DNA of 49,773 nt. Source: Acidimicrobiaceae bacterium. Its GTDB lineage: Bacteria > Actinomycetota > Acidimicrobiia > Acidimicrobiales > MedAcidi-G1. The notes below the pieces were generated by a model. The model saw nothing but the letters and a program-made list of their open reading frames with translations. It made no database searches and was not told the origin of the DNA. Below, one piece after another: positions 19,171 to 28,420 of this stretch (position 1 is its first letter; the number at the start of each line of letters is the position of its first letter). The DNA lies in assembly GCA_002726315.1 (NCBI GenBank), contig PBSS01000001.1, forward strand, positions 1 to 49,773, given 5' to 3'. Position numbers and translations under genes: made by a program.

Positions 19171-20163
19171 TCAAGTCGGATCAGCAACCGGATCAGCGAC
19201 CCACGAGCCGACGGCGTCAGAGAGCATTTGCGCCAATTCTGCTGTGGCTTGGACAACCGCACTAGGTGGTGCCAGTGAGCACAGAATTGCTGGCATTCGG
19301 GTACCCCTAAGGATCGGAAGACGCATTCCCTGCACGGGGTCCACACCCAGTCCGGCAGTAGTAAGTGCCGTGGCACACCGATGTGCAAGCCGCAAGCCCC
19401 CCTCGCTGCGGAATCCAGAAGTTTCAAAATAGGCGACTCTGCACCTGGGATTGTTCTCGATTGTTAGACCTAGGTACATCTCGGCATTGAACTGGTTGGC
19501 CGTATCCGCTTGGGTTAGGTCGTCGGGGTGGTCAAGGGCTACAACATCTGCCCCTCGGGCCCGCAGTGATCGAGCGAGAGCCGCTGTCAGGACGGCCGAA
19601 CTACCGAACTGTCCGATCACTAGGCGGCGGTCAGCCAACTCGGGTCCACTACTTCTAAGTTTCTCCAACTCACGCACCTGTGCAACCGGTGCTAATCCGG
19701 TCGAACGAATACCCAAGTTCCTCAGCTCCCTGATCGTTGACGGTCCACAGATTCCATCTGGAACCAAGCCCGTGTTGCGTTGGAAGTCGAGAAGTGCTCT
19801 TGTCGTATCAGGTCCGAAGATTCCGTCAATTCTGCCCGCATCGAATCCAAGACTCCCCAGCCTCAGTTGGAGGTCAGCTATGTCGTCACCATGCAACATG
19901 GGTGTGTGGAGGTATAGGTGTCGATCGCCAAGGTGGTAGCCGGCCTCAACCAGAGCGGCTGACGTGGTCTTGTCTAGAAGACCGTTTTCGTTTAGACCCC
20001 GCTCGGCCTGGAAGCGTTTGAGGCTGGCCGTGGTGCACTCTCCGAAGATTCCCTCAGATACCTCTGGGCCAGTGACCGGAAATGACACAGCGTCGAGTCG
20101 TCTGTGCAGGTCGCGAACTATATCGCCACTCCAGCCAGGGCCTGGTGGTGTTGGCTCAGCCAT
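19171..20163 (-). CDS. CwlM-like protein: two peptidoglycan-binding domains plus a degenerate N-acetylmuramoyl-L-alanine amidase (Amidase_3-like) domain
   Basis: Two PG_binding_1-like repeats (..VSEGIFGECTTASLKRFQAERGL.., ..GRIDGIFGPDTTRALLDFQRNTGL..); position between trxA and parB as mycobacterial cwlM; ATG 20163. Confidence 0.8.
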   Translation of the reverse strand: MAEPTPPGPGWSGDIVRDLHRRLDAVSFPVTGPEVSEGIFGECTTASLKRFQAERGLNENGLLDKTTSAALVEAGYHLGDRHLYLHTPMLHGDDIADLQLRLGSLGFDAGRIDGIFGPDTTRALLDFQRNTGLVPDGICGPSTIRELRNLGIRSTGLAPVAQVRELEKLRSSGPELADRRLVIGQFGSSAVLTAALARSLRARGADVVALDHPDDLTQADTANQFNAEMYLGLTIENNPRCRVAYFETSGFRSEGGLRLAHRCATALTTAGLGVDPVQGMRLPILRGTRMPAILCSLAPPSAVVQATAELAQMLSDAVGSWVADPVADPT

Positions 20164-20203
20164 CAGAATCCAGATAGAGGATGGTGTCGGAAGAAATGCT
20201 GGC

Positions 20204-20530
20204 CTAGATGTACTCAGCCAACTCTTTGAGCAACTGGGGTTTGCCCTTTGCACCGACCAAGCGTTTGGCAGGCTCACCTCCGTCGAAGAGAATCAGGGTT
20301 GGAATACTCATTACACCAAAGCGCTGGGCTAAGCCTGGAGCGTCGTCGACGTTTACTTTGGCCACACTGAGAGAGTCCGCTTGTTCGTCGGCGATCTCTT
20401 CGAGGACCGGTGCGATCGTCTTGCATGGACCGCACCATTCGGCCCAGAAGTCGACCAGCACCGGACCATTGGCCGAGCCGATCTGTTCGTCGAACGTGCT
20501 GTCTGTCAAGTTCGTGATTGAGCCTGCCAT
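20204..20530 (-). CDS. trxA: thioredoxin
   Basis: 'VLVDFWAEWCGPCKTIAPVLEEIA', 'MSIPTLILFDGGE'. Confidence 0.96.
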   Translation of the reverse strand: MAGSITNLTDSTFDEQIGSANGPVLVDFWAEWCGPCKTIAPVLEEIADEQADSLSVAKVNVDDAPGLAQRFGVMSIPTLILFDGGEPAKRLVGAKGKPQLLKELAEYI

Positions 20531-20654
20531 TGTGGTGTCTCGTCTCTCCCAGTTTCTCTTATTGACTGTGTTCTATCTGATCAGAAGCCAGATCGGCTTG
20601 CAGTTTGGCATCCAACTTTGTACCGAGGTCGGCACCTTGTCGGTGGTGCTGCTA

Positions 20655-21638
20655 CTAGTGCAAGCTCTCCAGCCAACGTTCGGCATCGATGGCTGCCATA
20701 CAACCCGATGCGGCGGCTGTAATTGCTTGCCTGTATCTGTGGTCCTGGATGTCGCCACAGGCAAAGACACCGTCGATACTTGTTGTGGATCGGTCGGCTT
20801 CTGTAATCAGGTAGCCGTTCTCGTCCACGTCTAGTTGGCCTGAGAAAAGTCCTGAGTTCGGCTTATGGCCAATGGCCACGAAGATGCCAGTAACCGGCAA
20901 CTCACGGATCTCATTGGTAATGGTGTCCCGAAGCCGCAGCCCGGTCACCACGGACTCACCCAGGATGTTGTCGACAACCGTGTTCCATGCGAACTCGATC
21001 TTCGGATTGTCAAATGCCCGCTGTTGCATAATCTTAGAAGCGCGCAGTTCATCGCGGCGGTGGATGACGGTCACCTTGTTGGCAAACTTGGTAAGGAAAG
21101 ACGCCTCCTCGATTGCCGAGTCACCACCGCCGACGACAGCTATCTCCTGGTCCCTGAAGAAGAATCCGTCACACGTTGCGCAGGTGGAAAGACCGTGCCC
21201 AATGAGCCGTTGTTCGGCCTCAAGACCAAGCATCACCGACTGTGCTCCAGTGGAGATAATCAGAGAGTCCGCCATGTGGGTAGGTGTAGGTGATTCTGGA
21301 TCGTCGATCCACACCCCGAAAGGCCTACTGGAAAGGTCAACTCGGCTGGCCTTCTGGCTCACGACATCGGCACCGAACCGGATCGCTTGGGCACGCATGT
21401 CAGCCATGAGTTGGGGACCGCTGACACCATCGGGAAAGCCAGGGAAGTTCTCTACCTCGGTGGTGAGCATCAACTGGCCGCCCGGCTGGTCGCTCGTTGA
21501 TGAAGGTTCCCCCTCGATCACCAGTGGTTCTAGGTCAGCCCTAGCGGCATAGATGGCAGCAGTCAGACCGGCGGGCCCGGAGCCAATAATGACAATTCGA
21601 TGGGAGGGAACGGACATGGAATCTCTAGTTGGGTTCAT
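20655..21638 (-). CDS. trxB: thioredoxin-disulfide reductase
   Basis: '[27 protein letters not shown]', '[23 protein letters not shown]', '[33 protein letters not shown]'. Confidence 0.97.
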   Translation of the reverse strand: MNPTRDSMSVPSHRIVIIGSGPAGLTAAIYAARADLEPLVIEGEPSSTSDQPGGQLMLTTEVENFPGFPDGVSGPQLMADMRAQAIRFGADVVSQKASRVDLSSRPFGVWIDDPESPTPTHMADSLIISTGAQSVMLGLEAEQRLIGHGLSTCATCDGFFFRDQEIAVVGGGDSAIEEASFLTKFANKVTVIHRRDELRASKIMQQRAFDNPKIEFAWNTVVDNILGESVVTGLRLRDTITNEIRELPVTGIFVAIGHKPNSGLFSGQLDVDENGYLITEADRSTTSIDGVFACGDIQDHRYRQAITAAASGCMAAIDAERWLESLH

Positions 21639-21653
21639 GATCAGTTGACTGAT

Positions 21654-21992
21654 TCAGCCACTTTGAGGGCCAGTGTTTCGCCGCGACCACAACAGGCAGC
21701 CAACAAGGCACATAGCGGATCCGAATACCAGATGGGCTGACCAACTTTCACCAGGGATGACCACGTCCAGCAGGCGAAATATCCCGAGCAGGAGGAAAAC
21801 TAGGACCGCTACGAGACAGATACTGGCAAGCAATCCGTAGATGATTCCACGGGTGGCGGTGAGTACTGGTTGCGTGGTCGCGGACCTGATTCGGGCAACG
21901 ACCTCCATGGCCCTATCCGTAGCAGTGGTCGCCCAGTCGCGGTCTTCTTCTGACGGCCCAGATTCCTGTCCGGCATCGGTCGGTTTGGGCAT
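21654..21992 (-). CDS. small membrane protein, two predicted TM helices
   Basis: 112 aa, 'GIIYGLLASICLVAVLVFLLLGIFRLLDVV' and 'LVFGSAMCLVGCLLW'. Confidence 0.6.
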   Translation of the reverse strand: MPKPTDAGQESGPSEEDRDWATTATDRAMEVVARIRSATTQPVLTATRGIIYGLLASICLVAVLVFLLLGIFRLLDVVIPGESWSAHLVFGSAMCLVGCLLWSRRNTGPQSG

Positions 21993-22055
21993 AGGTCGAG
22001 CCTACAGCGGGTCCGGTGTAGGCGATCCATGACAAGATTCCCCAGGCCCCGTAGC

Positions 22056-22853
22056 TCAGCCTCTAGTTTCCGTTACTGCTGATCCCTCTGGCGTCGACTC
22101 ACCCCCGTAGAGGATTCTCGAAGCTGCCGAAGCGACAGCGATGGTGGCAATCAGGGCAGCGAGTGCAATGAGCCAACGACTTGTGTGGCAGTCAGTGCCT
22201 GTCGCTCCTATGGGTTTGAGAGAAAGCCTGAATTCTAGGAGGCTGGGGAGTCCCGAGAAATCCGTTGACAATTGAAGACTCGTGAACTGGGTCAAATGGG
22301 GAGGAATCAAGTCGCGTCGGCAGCGGGAAAGAAGTTCGGCAAGGACGACCCCAAGCCCAGCGATATCAGGTGTCGCATCCAGTGATCCAGATCCATCGGC
22401 TCGTCCCCGAAAGTCGGTGAGGTGGACCGCTCCGTTGTCTGTGAGAAGGATGTTGGATGACTTCACTGAACCATGGGGAACACCAAGTTCGTGTGCATCG
22501 GAAAGAATCTTGGCTACGCCATCAACAATGTCGATGACGTGATCGACTCGCAGGGTGATTCCTTGTTCCAGTATCCGGTCAAGTGGCCAGGCATCTACCC
22601 ACTCCGACACAACCACGGCGAGACCCTCGTAGGTGAGTGTGTCGTATACAGCTACCGCACCCGTTATCGCCAGGCGACCTGCTCCCGTGGGAACGTCGCC
22701 GGAGCGGATCAATTTAATTGCTACCGAACGTTGAAGGACCTTGTCGTAGCCGCGCCAGACCTCGGCACAGGAGGTGTCAGAAACCTGGTTCCCGAGTCGG
22801 TACCGGCGACCGATGATGGTGCCGGGGGGAATCAACTTTCGAGTGTGAAACAC
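22056..22853 (-). CDS. protein-kinase-fold protein, probable pseudokinase with C-terminal TM helix
   Basis: 'SVAIKLI' retained, HRD replaced by 'PHGSVKSSNILL', DFG replaced by 'TDFRG'; 'WLIALAALIATIAVASAASRIL' TM. Confidence 0.75.
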   Translation of the reverse strand: MFHTRKLIPPGTIIGRRYRLGNQVSDTSCAEVWRGYDKVLQRSVAIKLIRSGDVPTGAGRLAITGAVAVYDTLTYEGLAVVVSEWVDAWPLDRILEQGITLRVDHVIDIVDGVAKILSDAHELGVPHGSVKSSNILLTDNGAVHLTDFRGRADGSGSLDATPDIAGLGVVLAELLSRCRRDLIPPHLTQFTSLQLSTDFSGLPSLLEFRLSLKPIGATGTDCHTSRWLIALAALIATIAVASAASRILYGGESTPEGSAVTETRG

Positions 22854-23668
22854 ATTCCCACGACTCCGGGGCCACCGTGGCTTGCAACCACGGGACCAAT
22901 AACACCAACCCTCGTGCTTGCTGGATCGACCACTGTGGCCAGCATCTCTAGAAGGACATCGATGTCGGCAGCCTGTGCGTGCAGGACCGAAAGATTCGAG
23001 ATGGCGTCACCGTGTTCTGCGGCCTTGTCTCTGAGCCAGGCCAGAGATTTCCTGCGGGTTCGCTGCCTTCCAGCCTCCTCGACAACCCCGGAACTGATGT
23101 CTAGGAGGGGCTTGATTGAAAGAACACTTCCCATGAGCGCCTGTGCATTGCCGATTCGACCACCTTTCTTGAGGTTGTCCAGCGTGTCGATGGCCCCGTA
23201 GACGCGTGTGCGGTTCCTGAGGTCTTCAACTAGGGCCACTACCTCGTCTGCCGAGGCTCCGTCGATGGCCGCTTGAGCTGCCTTGAGCACCATTGTGCCA
23301 AGGCCACCCGTGACGGATCTACTGTCCACGAGACGGATGTCAGCGCCCAGGTCTCGTGCTCCGGTTTCGGCAGACTGCAAGGTCGCTGAGAGGCCCGCCG
23401 ACAGGTTTATGCACACGATGGAGTCAGCACCCTCCTCAAGTCGTCTCCTGAACATGGTTTCGAACGCGCCTGGTGCGGGCGCTGCGGTCTGCGGCAGATC
23501 GTCACTGGCTGCCATCCGGGTATAGAAGTCCTCGACACTCAACTCGTCTCGATCAAGGAACTGTTGTTCACCGAAGCGGATACTTAGGGGAACAACGTCG
23601 ATTCCGAGCGACGAGATCTCTTCGTTGCTGAGGTCACAGGCACTGTCGGTAATAATTCTGACGGTCAT
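22832..23668 (-). CDS. DegV family (fatty-acid-binding) protein
   Basis: 'MTVRIITDSACDLSNEEISSLGIDVVPLSIRFGEQQFLDRDELSVEDFYTRM'. Confidence 0.93.
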   Translation of the reverse strand: MTVRIITDSACDLSNEEISSLGIDVVPLSIRFGEQQFLDRDELSVEDFYTRMAASDDLPQTAAPAPGAFETMFRRRLEEGADSIVCINLSAGLSATLQSAETGARDLGADIRLVDSRSVTGGLGTMVLKAAQAAIDGASADEVVALVEDLRNRTRVYGAIDTLDNLKKGGRIGNAQALMGSVLSIKPLLDISSGVVEEAGRQRTRRKSLAWLRDKAAEHGDAISNLSVLHAQAADIDVLLEMLATVVDPASTRVGVIGPVVASHGGPGVVGMCFTLES

Positions 23669-24447
23669 GATGTCTCCTCGTTAGGGTCGCAGCGTAGTCG
23701 CGGGGGTGAACCCTCTAGACGGAGCACTGCAAGTCCGCCAGGGTGCTCAACGAACCCAAACTGTTCGTACAGGGATAGGGCTGCTTCGTTGTCTGGCTGG
23801 GTGTTGACGAGGGCACTCCTAGCGCCCTTGGAATACAGCCAACTGAGCCCGTCTGCAATGAGCGAGCTACCGACACCGATTCTCCTGGCATCGGGATCTA
23901 CTGCGAGTCGCTGGATGAAACCCGTTTGGTCAGAGCGACCTGTCACCGCGTAGCCGAGAACCGCTTTACCGGATCGAACCACCCGTCTGCGGCTGGTCGG
24001 GGTGGCCGAGAAAGCTTCTCCGAGAGAAGCAGCGTCGAATTGCCAGAAGCTTGTGAATGAAGCAACGTCGATTGCGAGACTAAGAGCAACGTCTTGTTGT
24101 CTCATCCTTCTGGTGCGGTGGCTCGATTGGCTAACTATCTCAGGTCTCAGGTCCAACTCGAGGAGGTGAAGGGGCTCATGTGTTCGGTATCCGGCCTCCA
24201 AGAAAGGCGTCTGTTCACTAGGCCCGAGTGCCGCCGTCAGGATTTCGTGAAAACCTAGGTTCAGCAATAGGTCTGATATCTCCCCAACAGCGCCATGGTC
24301 GACAATGCCCCCACCGATGGAAATGACTTGGGCTATCGAAGTTGATCCGCGCCACGGGCCATATCGGAAACGTGCGCCACTGTGTGTGGTGGACACGGTT
24401 CGAATCGGTATAGCGGACGACATTTCTGGTGTGTTGTCGATAATCAA
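23665..24447 (-). CDS. GNAT family N-acetyltransferase
   Basis: 'IQRLAVDPDARRIGVGSSLIADGLSWLYSKGARSALVNTQPDNEAALSLYEQFGF'. Confidence 0.88.
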   Translation of the reverse strand: MIIDNTPEMSSAIPIRTVSTTHSGARFRYGPWRGSTSIAQVISIGGGIVDHGAVGEISDLLLNLGFHEILTAALGPSEQTPFLEAGYRTHEPLHLLELDLRPEIVSQSSHRTRRMRQQDVALSLAIDVASFTSFWQFDAASLGEAFSATPTSRRRVVRSGKAVLGYAVTGRSDQTGFIQRLAVDPDARRIGVGSSLIADGLSWLYSKGARSALVNTQPDNEAALSLYEQFGFVEHPGGLAVLRLEGSPPRLRCDPNEETS

Positions 24448-24554
24448 CCCACCCTACGGCTCCCTAACCCATGCAGCCTTCCCGTCTACCTACTGTTGAT
24501 GCCGAATGGGAGGCCCCACTCCTCTGACCCGGACTGGACGGTTACGCTCGGCGC

Positions 24555-25562
24555 GTGACCGTGCTGATGGTGACAGACGAACGGTTCCTGGATCATCGAA
24601 GGGAGCGGAGCCACCCCGAGTGTCCCGCACGGCTTCAGGCCGTCTGGTCGGGAATGGAGGCAGCTGGCGTGGCCGATGCGATCATCGGGCGTGAGCCAAC
24701 TCCCTCTACCGATGCCGACCTGTTGCGCTGTCATTCACCAGCACAACTGGAGAAGTTAGAGAAGCTTCACGCCGTTGGTGGCGGACAGGTGGATATCGAC
24801 ACCTACATGGGTGCGGGATCATGGGAGGCTGCACGCCTGGCATCGGGAGCAGGCCTAGTGGCGGCAACTGCTCTCAGAGAAGCCGAGGCCGACGTCGCCT
24901 TCTGTGCTGTACGGCCACCTGGCCACCACGCCACATCAGCTACCTCGATGGGATTCTGCCTCGTAAACAACTTGGCGGTGACGGCGGCTGCCTTGGTTGC
25001 AACTGGTGAGCGGGTGGCGGTGGTGGACATCGACGCCCACCATGGCAACGGAACACAGGACATCTTTTATGACGACAATCGAGTCATGTTCGTTTCGATC
25101 CACCAGTGGCCCCTATACCCGGGAACTGGCAGAATCGACGAGATCGGCGAAGGGGAGGGGAAGGGCACCACACTCAATTTGCCGCTACCGGTCGGTTCCG
25201 CCGGTGATACCTATCGTTACGCCCTTGATGCCACTGTCATTCCAGTGATTGAGAGGTTTGATCCGGACTGGTTGTTGGTTTCTGCCGGTTTCGACGGGCA
25301 CAGATTGGATCCTCTTTCAAATCTGGGTCTGACGTCCGGCGACTTTGCTGACATGAGCGCGCGAATCGTGAGGCTTGTACCACCCAGACGCTGCATCCTG
25401 TTTCTCGAGGGGGGCTATGACCTAGGTGCCCTTTCCGATTCGGTCGGTGCAGCCTTGGCTGCAGTCGTTGGGGTTGACCACAGGCCCGAACCATCCAGCG
25501 GAGCGGGCCCTGGCAGCGACGTGGTCGATGAGGCGGCACGGATCCACGGGGTCAACAGATGA
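24555..25562 (+). CDS. histone deacetylase / acetylpolyamine amidohydrolase family protein
   Basis: 'HPECPARL', 'RPPGHHATSATSMGFCLVNN', 'VVDIDAHHGNGTQDIFYDD', 'VSAGFDGHRLDPL', 'LEGGYDLGAL'. Confidence 0.93.
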   Translation: MTVLMVTDERFLDHRRERSHPECPARLQAVWSGMEAAGVADAIIGREPTPSTDADLLRCHSPAQLEKLEKLHAVGGGQVDIDTYMGAGSWEAARLASGAGLVAATALREAEADVAFCAVRPPGHHATSATSMGFCLVNNLAVTAAALVATGERVAVVDIDAHHGNGTQDIFYDDNRVMFVSIHQWPLYPGTGRIDEIGEGEGKGTTLNLPLPVGSAGDTYRYALDATVIPVIERFDPDWLLVSAGFDGHRLDPLSNLGLTSGDFADMSARIVRLVPPRRCILFLEGGYDLGALSDSVGAALAAVVGVDHRPEPSSGAGPGSDVVDEAARIHGVNR

Positions 25563-26806
25563 GCGACTCATTTGACGGTCAACGTAGGGTGGTCGCCCCG
25601 CTTGCTGACCGGTTCGACAGAGCAGGCCACCGTCTCTACCTGGTTGGTGGTGTGGTTCGAGATGGGCTGATGGGTCGACAAGTCGACACTCCTGATCTGG
25701 ACCTGACCACCGATGCCACACCTGCACAAACGAGGGTGCTGGTGGACGGAATCGTAGATGCTGTGTGGCTACAGGGTGAGCGGTTCGGGACCATCGGAGT
25801 CAGATTGGCCGGACACACAATCGAGATAACGACCCACCGTGCTGAGGTCTACACATCAGACTCCCGAAAGCCAGGCGTTTCCTATTCGACTGATCTGGTC
25901 GAGGATCTGAGCAGGCGTGACTTCACAGTTAACGCCATGGCCGTGGATGTCGTTGACGGAGTTCTCCATGATCCTCACGGTGGTCGCTTGGATCTAGATG
26001 CCGGGTTGTTGAGGACGCCGCTGGATCCAGAAATTTCGTTCACCGACGATCCACTCCGGATGATGCGGGCCGCACGCTTTATAGCCGGTTATGGCTTTAC
26101 CCCTGCTCCCGGTCTATTGGATGCAGTAACGAGTCTTGCTGACCGGATGGAAATCGTGTCAGCTGAGCGGAAGTGCGTTGAACTGTTCCGGCTGCTATCC
26201 CTTCCAGATCCCGGACCCGGATTGGTGGTGTTGGTCGAAGCTGGTCTTGTCAGGTACGTGTTTCCCAAGGTGGCGGGCCTCGGCCGCCGCGTTCTCTCCG
26301 GAGTCTTCGATCAGATGGTTAGAGCCCCGGCTGAGCCCCTGTTGCGCCTAGTGGTATTTAGTCCTGTTGTAGGTGTTGCAGGCCTGCAAGAGATGGCCGT
26401 GGGGCTGCGGATGTCTGGGCGCGATATAGCTGACTTGATGAGTTTGGCACAAACAATCAACGACGTTGTAAGTGCTGACGACACAAGGTGGTCCGATGAG
26501 AAGGTGCGCCGTCTGGCATCGCGAGCAGGCAACATGCTGGATTCGGCGATGCGCCTGGTCACCTCCCTTGGCCTAGATGACGGAGCTCTTACCGTCGCCG
26601 TGGATCGACTCAGCGATGCTGGAGAACTCGACGATTTGGGTCCTGCACTGGACGGTGCCGCAGTTATGGACTTGCTGTGCCTGTCGCCAGGAATCGAAGT
26701 CGGCGAGGCTCTGGCATGGCTAGGAGAGCTCCGGCTCAGTGAGGGCCGTCTAGGTCCGGATGAGTCAGCGAAACGGCTGTCAGCCTGGTGGAATGAGCGC
26801 TTCTGA
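25559..26806 (+). CDS. poly(A) polymerase / CCA tRNA nucleotidyltransferase family protein
   Basis: 'RLYLVGGVVRDGLMGRQVDTPDLDLTTDATP', 'DFTVNAMAVDV', 'DPLRMMRAARFIAGYGF'. Confidence 0.92.
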   Translation: MSDSFDGQRRVVAPLADRFDRAGHRLYLVGGVVRDGLMGRQVDTPDLDLTTDATPAQTRVLVDGIVDAVWLQGERFGTIGVRLAGHTIEITTHRAEVYTSDSRKPGVSYSTDLVEDLSRRDFTVNAMAVDVVDGVLHDPHGGRLDLDAGLLRTPLDPEISFTDDPLRMMRAARFIAGYGFTPAPGLLDAVTSLADRMEIVSAERKCVELFRLLSLPDPGPGLVVLVEAGLVRYVFPKVAGLGRRVLSGVFDQMVRAPAEPLLRLVVFSPVVGVAGLQEMAVGLRMSGRDIADLMSLAQTINDVVSADDTRWSDEKVRRLASRAGNMLDSAMRLVTSLGLDDGALTVAVDRLSDAGELDDLGPALDGAAVMDLLCLSPGIEVGEALAWLGELRLSEGRLGPDESAKRLSAWWNERF

Positions 26807-26873
26807 CCTGGCCCTATTACCCGGATCGGCCACTCTTCATGACCACAGTCCAGACCTGTCCTACAGTGGGACG

Positions 26874-27293
26874 ATGACAGCCGGACAGACAGGCCAATCG
26901 GGTCAAATGCGACAGGGACTGCTCCCTGTCCGTAGGCCGGCCGATATCGACTACCGGTTGGCTCGACAGACGACAGTTAACGCATGGCGATCCGGGAACC
27001 TTGGGACCGAGTTGGTTTGTGATGCGCAGCCGATGCTGCGCCGCAACGCTGTCGAGTGCGGTACACCGGTCATGGAGGCCTGTCCTATTTGCGAGGAATA
27101 CAGGATGGCCCATGTCACCTACGTGTTTGGGCCGAGGTTGCCATCCCATGGGCGCTGTATTTCCACACCTGGAGAACTGGCGAGATTAGATGAGCGTCGT
27201 GGTGACCTCTCCGCCTACGTCGTTGAGGTGTGCACAGGTTGTGGGTGGAATCACTTGGTGAGGATCACATCGATGGGCCGGGGTCTTTCTTAG
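26874..27293 (+). CDS. DUF5318 family protein with two CxxC motifs
   Basis: 'DYRLARQTTVNAWRSGNLGTELVCDAQPMLRR..CPICEEYRMAHVTYVFG..YVVEVCTGCGWNHLVR'; ATG 26874. Confidence 0.8.
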   Translation: MTAGQTGQSGQMRQGLLPVRRPADIDYRLARQTTVNAWRSGNLGTELVCDAQPMLRRNAVECGTPVMEACPICEEYRMAHVTYVFGPRLPSHGRCISTPGELARLDERRGDLSAYVVEVCTGCGWNHLVRITSMGRGLS

Positions 27294-27362
27294 GCGCTAA
27301 CCACTGTTAGCCTGCCCGTACCGCCGGTAGCCGAATGGCACCGGACGGGAAGGAGACCGATC

Positions 27363-28214
27363 ATGGTGCAGAAGTTGACGGTTCCGAGCATTCGTGCGTG
27401 CAAGGTTGCTGATGGCGCTGACCCGCTCGTGATGGTCACCGCATATGACGCACCCGGTGCTCACATGGTTGATGAAGCGGGTGCCGATCTGATCCTGGTT
27501 GGTGATTCGGTGGCAATGGTCGTTTTGGGATTCGAGGACACCCTTCAGGTGACGGTAGACGATATCGCTCACCACACGGCGGCGGTATCGCGTGCTAGGC
27601 CCTCAGCCCTGGTCGTCGCGGACATGCCTTGGATGAGCTTCCATGTCTCTGTCGAAGACACTCTTCACAATGCGGCAACCCTCATCCGTGCTGGCGCCGG
27701 AGCAGTGAAGTTAGAGGGCGGTCGTCGTCGACTTCCGATGGTCGAGGCCCTAGTTGCTGCTGAGATTCCCGTGATGGGTCATATAGGCCTTACTCCCCAG
27801 TCAGTAAATTTGATGGGAGGCTTTCGAGTCCAGGGCAGGTCTGCACCGGCGGCACTCGATCTGGTGGCAGCGGCAAAGGCACTTGCCCATGCTGGCTGCT
27901 TTGCGATGGTTCTTGAAGGGGTACCGGACCAGGTTGCGGCGATGGTCACTGGGTCGGTAGATGTTCCCACGATCGGGATTGGTGCCGGGCCTGACTGTGA
28001 TGGCCAAGTTCTGGTATTCCACGATGTGCTCGGCATTGAGCAAAACATCAGACCCAAGTTCGTTCGCCGCTATGCGGATTTGCACTCTGAAGGGGTTGAA
28101 GCGCTCACCCGGTTTGCCGCTGACGTGCGGTCCGGTTCATTCCCCTCAGTTGGGGAGAGTTATCGGCTTAGCGACGAGGACTTCGAGGCACTAGGTCTGT
28201 ACAGCAGCACTTGA
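27363..28214 (+). CDS. panB: 3-methyl-2-oxobutanoate hydroxymethyltransferase
   Basis: 'MVTAYDAPGAHMVDEAGADLILVGDSVAMVVLGFEDT', 'VKLEGG', 'VMGHIGLTPQSVN..GGF'. Confidence 0.97.
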   Translation: MVQKLTVPSIRACKVADGADPLVMVTAYDAPGAHMVDEAGADLILVGDSVAMVVLGFEDTLQVTVDDIAHHTAAVSRARPSALVVADMPWMSFHVSVEDTLHNAATLIRAGAGAVKLEGGRRRLPMVEALVAAEIPVMGHIGLTPQSVNLMGGFRVQGRSAPAALDLVAAAKALAHAGCFAMVLEGVPDQVAAMVTGSVDVPTIGIGAGPDCDGQVLVFHDVLGIEQNIRPKFVRRYADLHSEGVEALTRFAADVRSGSFPSVGESYRLSDEDFEALGLYSST

Positions 28215-28237
28215 GTAGTGAGGTCGTATCAGATCCC

Positions 28238-28264
28238 GTGTCCCGATTCATCCAATCGGGACAC
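28238..28264. terminator. perfect 11-bp inverted repeat after panB, possible terminator without T-tract
   Basis: GTGTCCCGATT-catcc-AATCGGGACAC, 24 nt after the panB stop. Confidence 0.5.
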
Positions 28265-28357
28265 TGTCACACCCCCTTGAGAGCATGACGGCGTGGATCC
28301 AACGCCTCGACCGGTAGCCTTTGACCGCTTCTCTCTAAGAAGCTTGACAACCAGTAC

Positions 28358-28397
28358 CCCTGCCCTTTACAGGGCCCCGGGCCGATCGAGGCCCCTG
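28358..28397 (+). promoter_or_regulatory. rpsF 5' leader with competing hairpin arms
   Basis: CAGGG (28370-28374) can pair with CCCTG (28358-28362) or with the downstream CCCTG of ggcccctg (28390-28397); SD follows at about 28403. Confidence 0.35.
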
Positions 28398-28420
28398 TCC
28401 ATAGGAGGTGAGCACCTGCA

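Noticed and set aside
20872-21552. 226-aa plus-strand ORF opposite trxB
   Set aside because: Antisense shadow of a well-supported trxB
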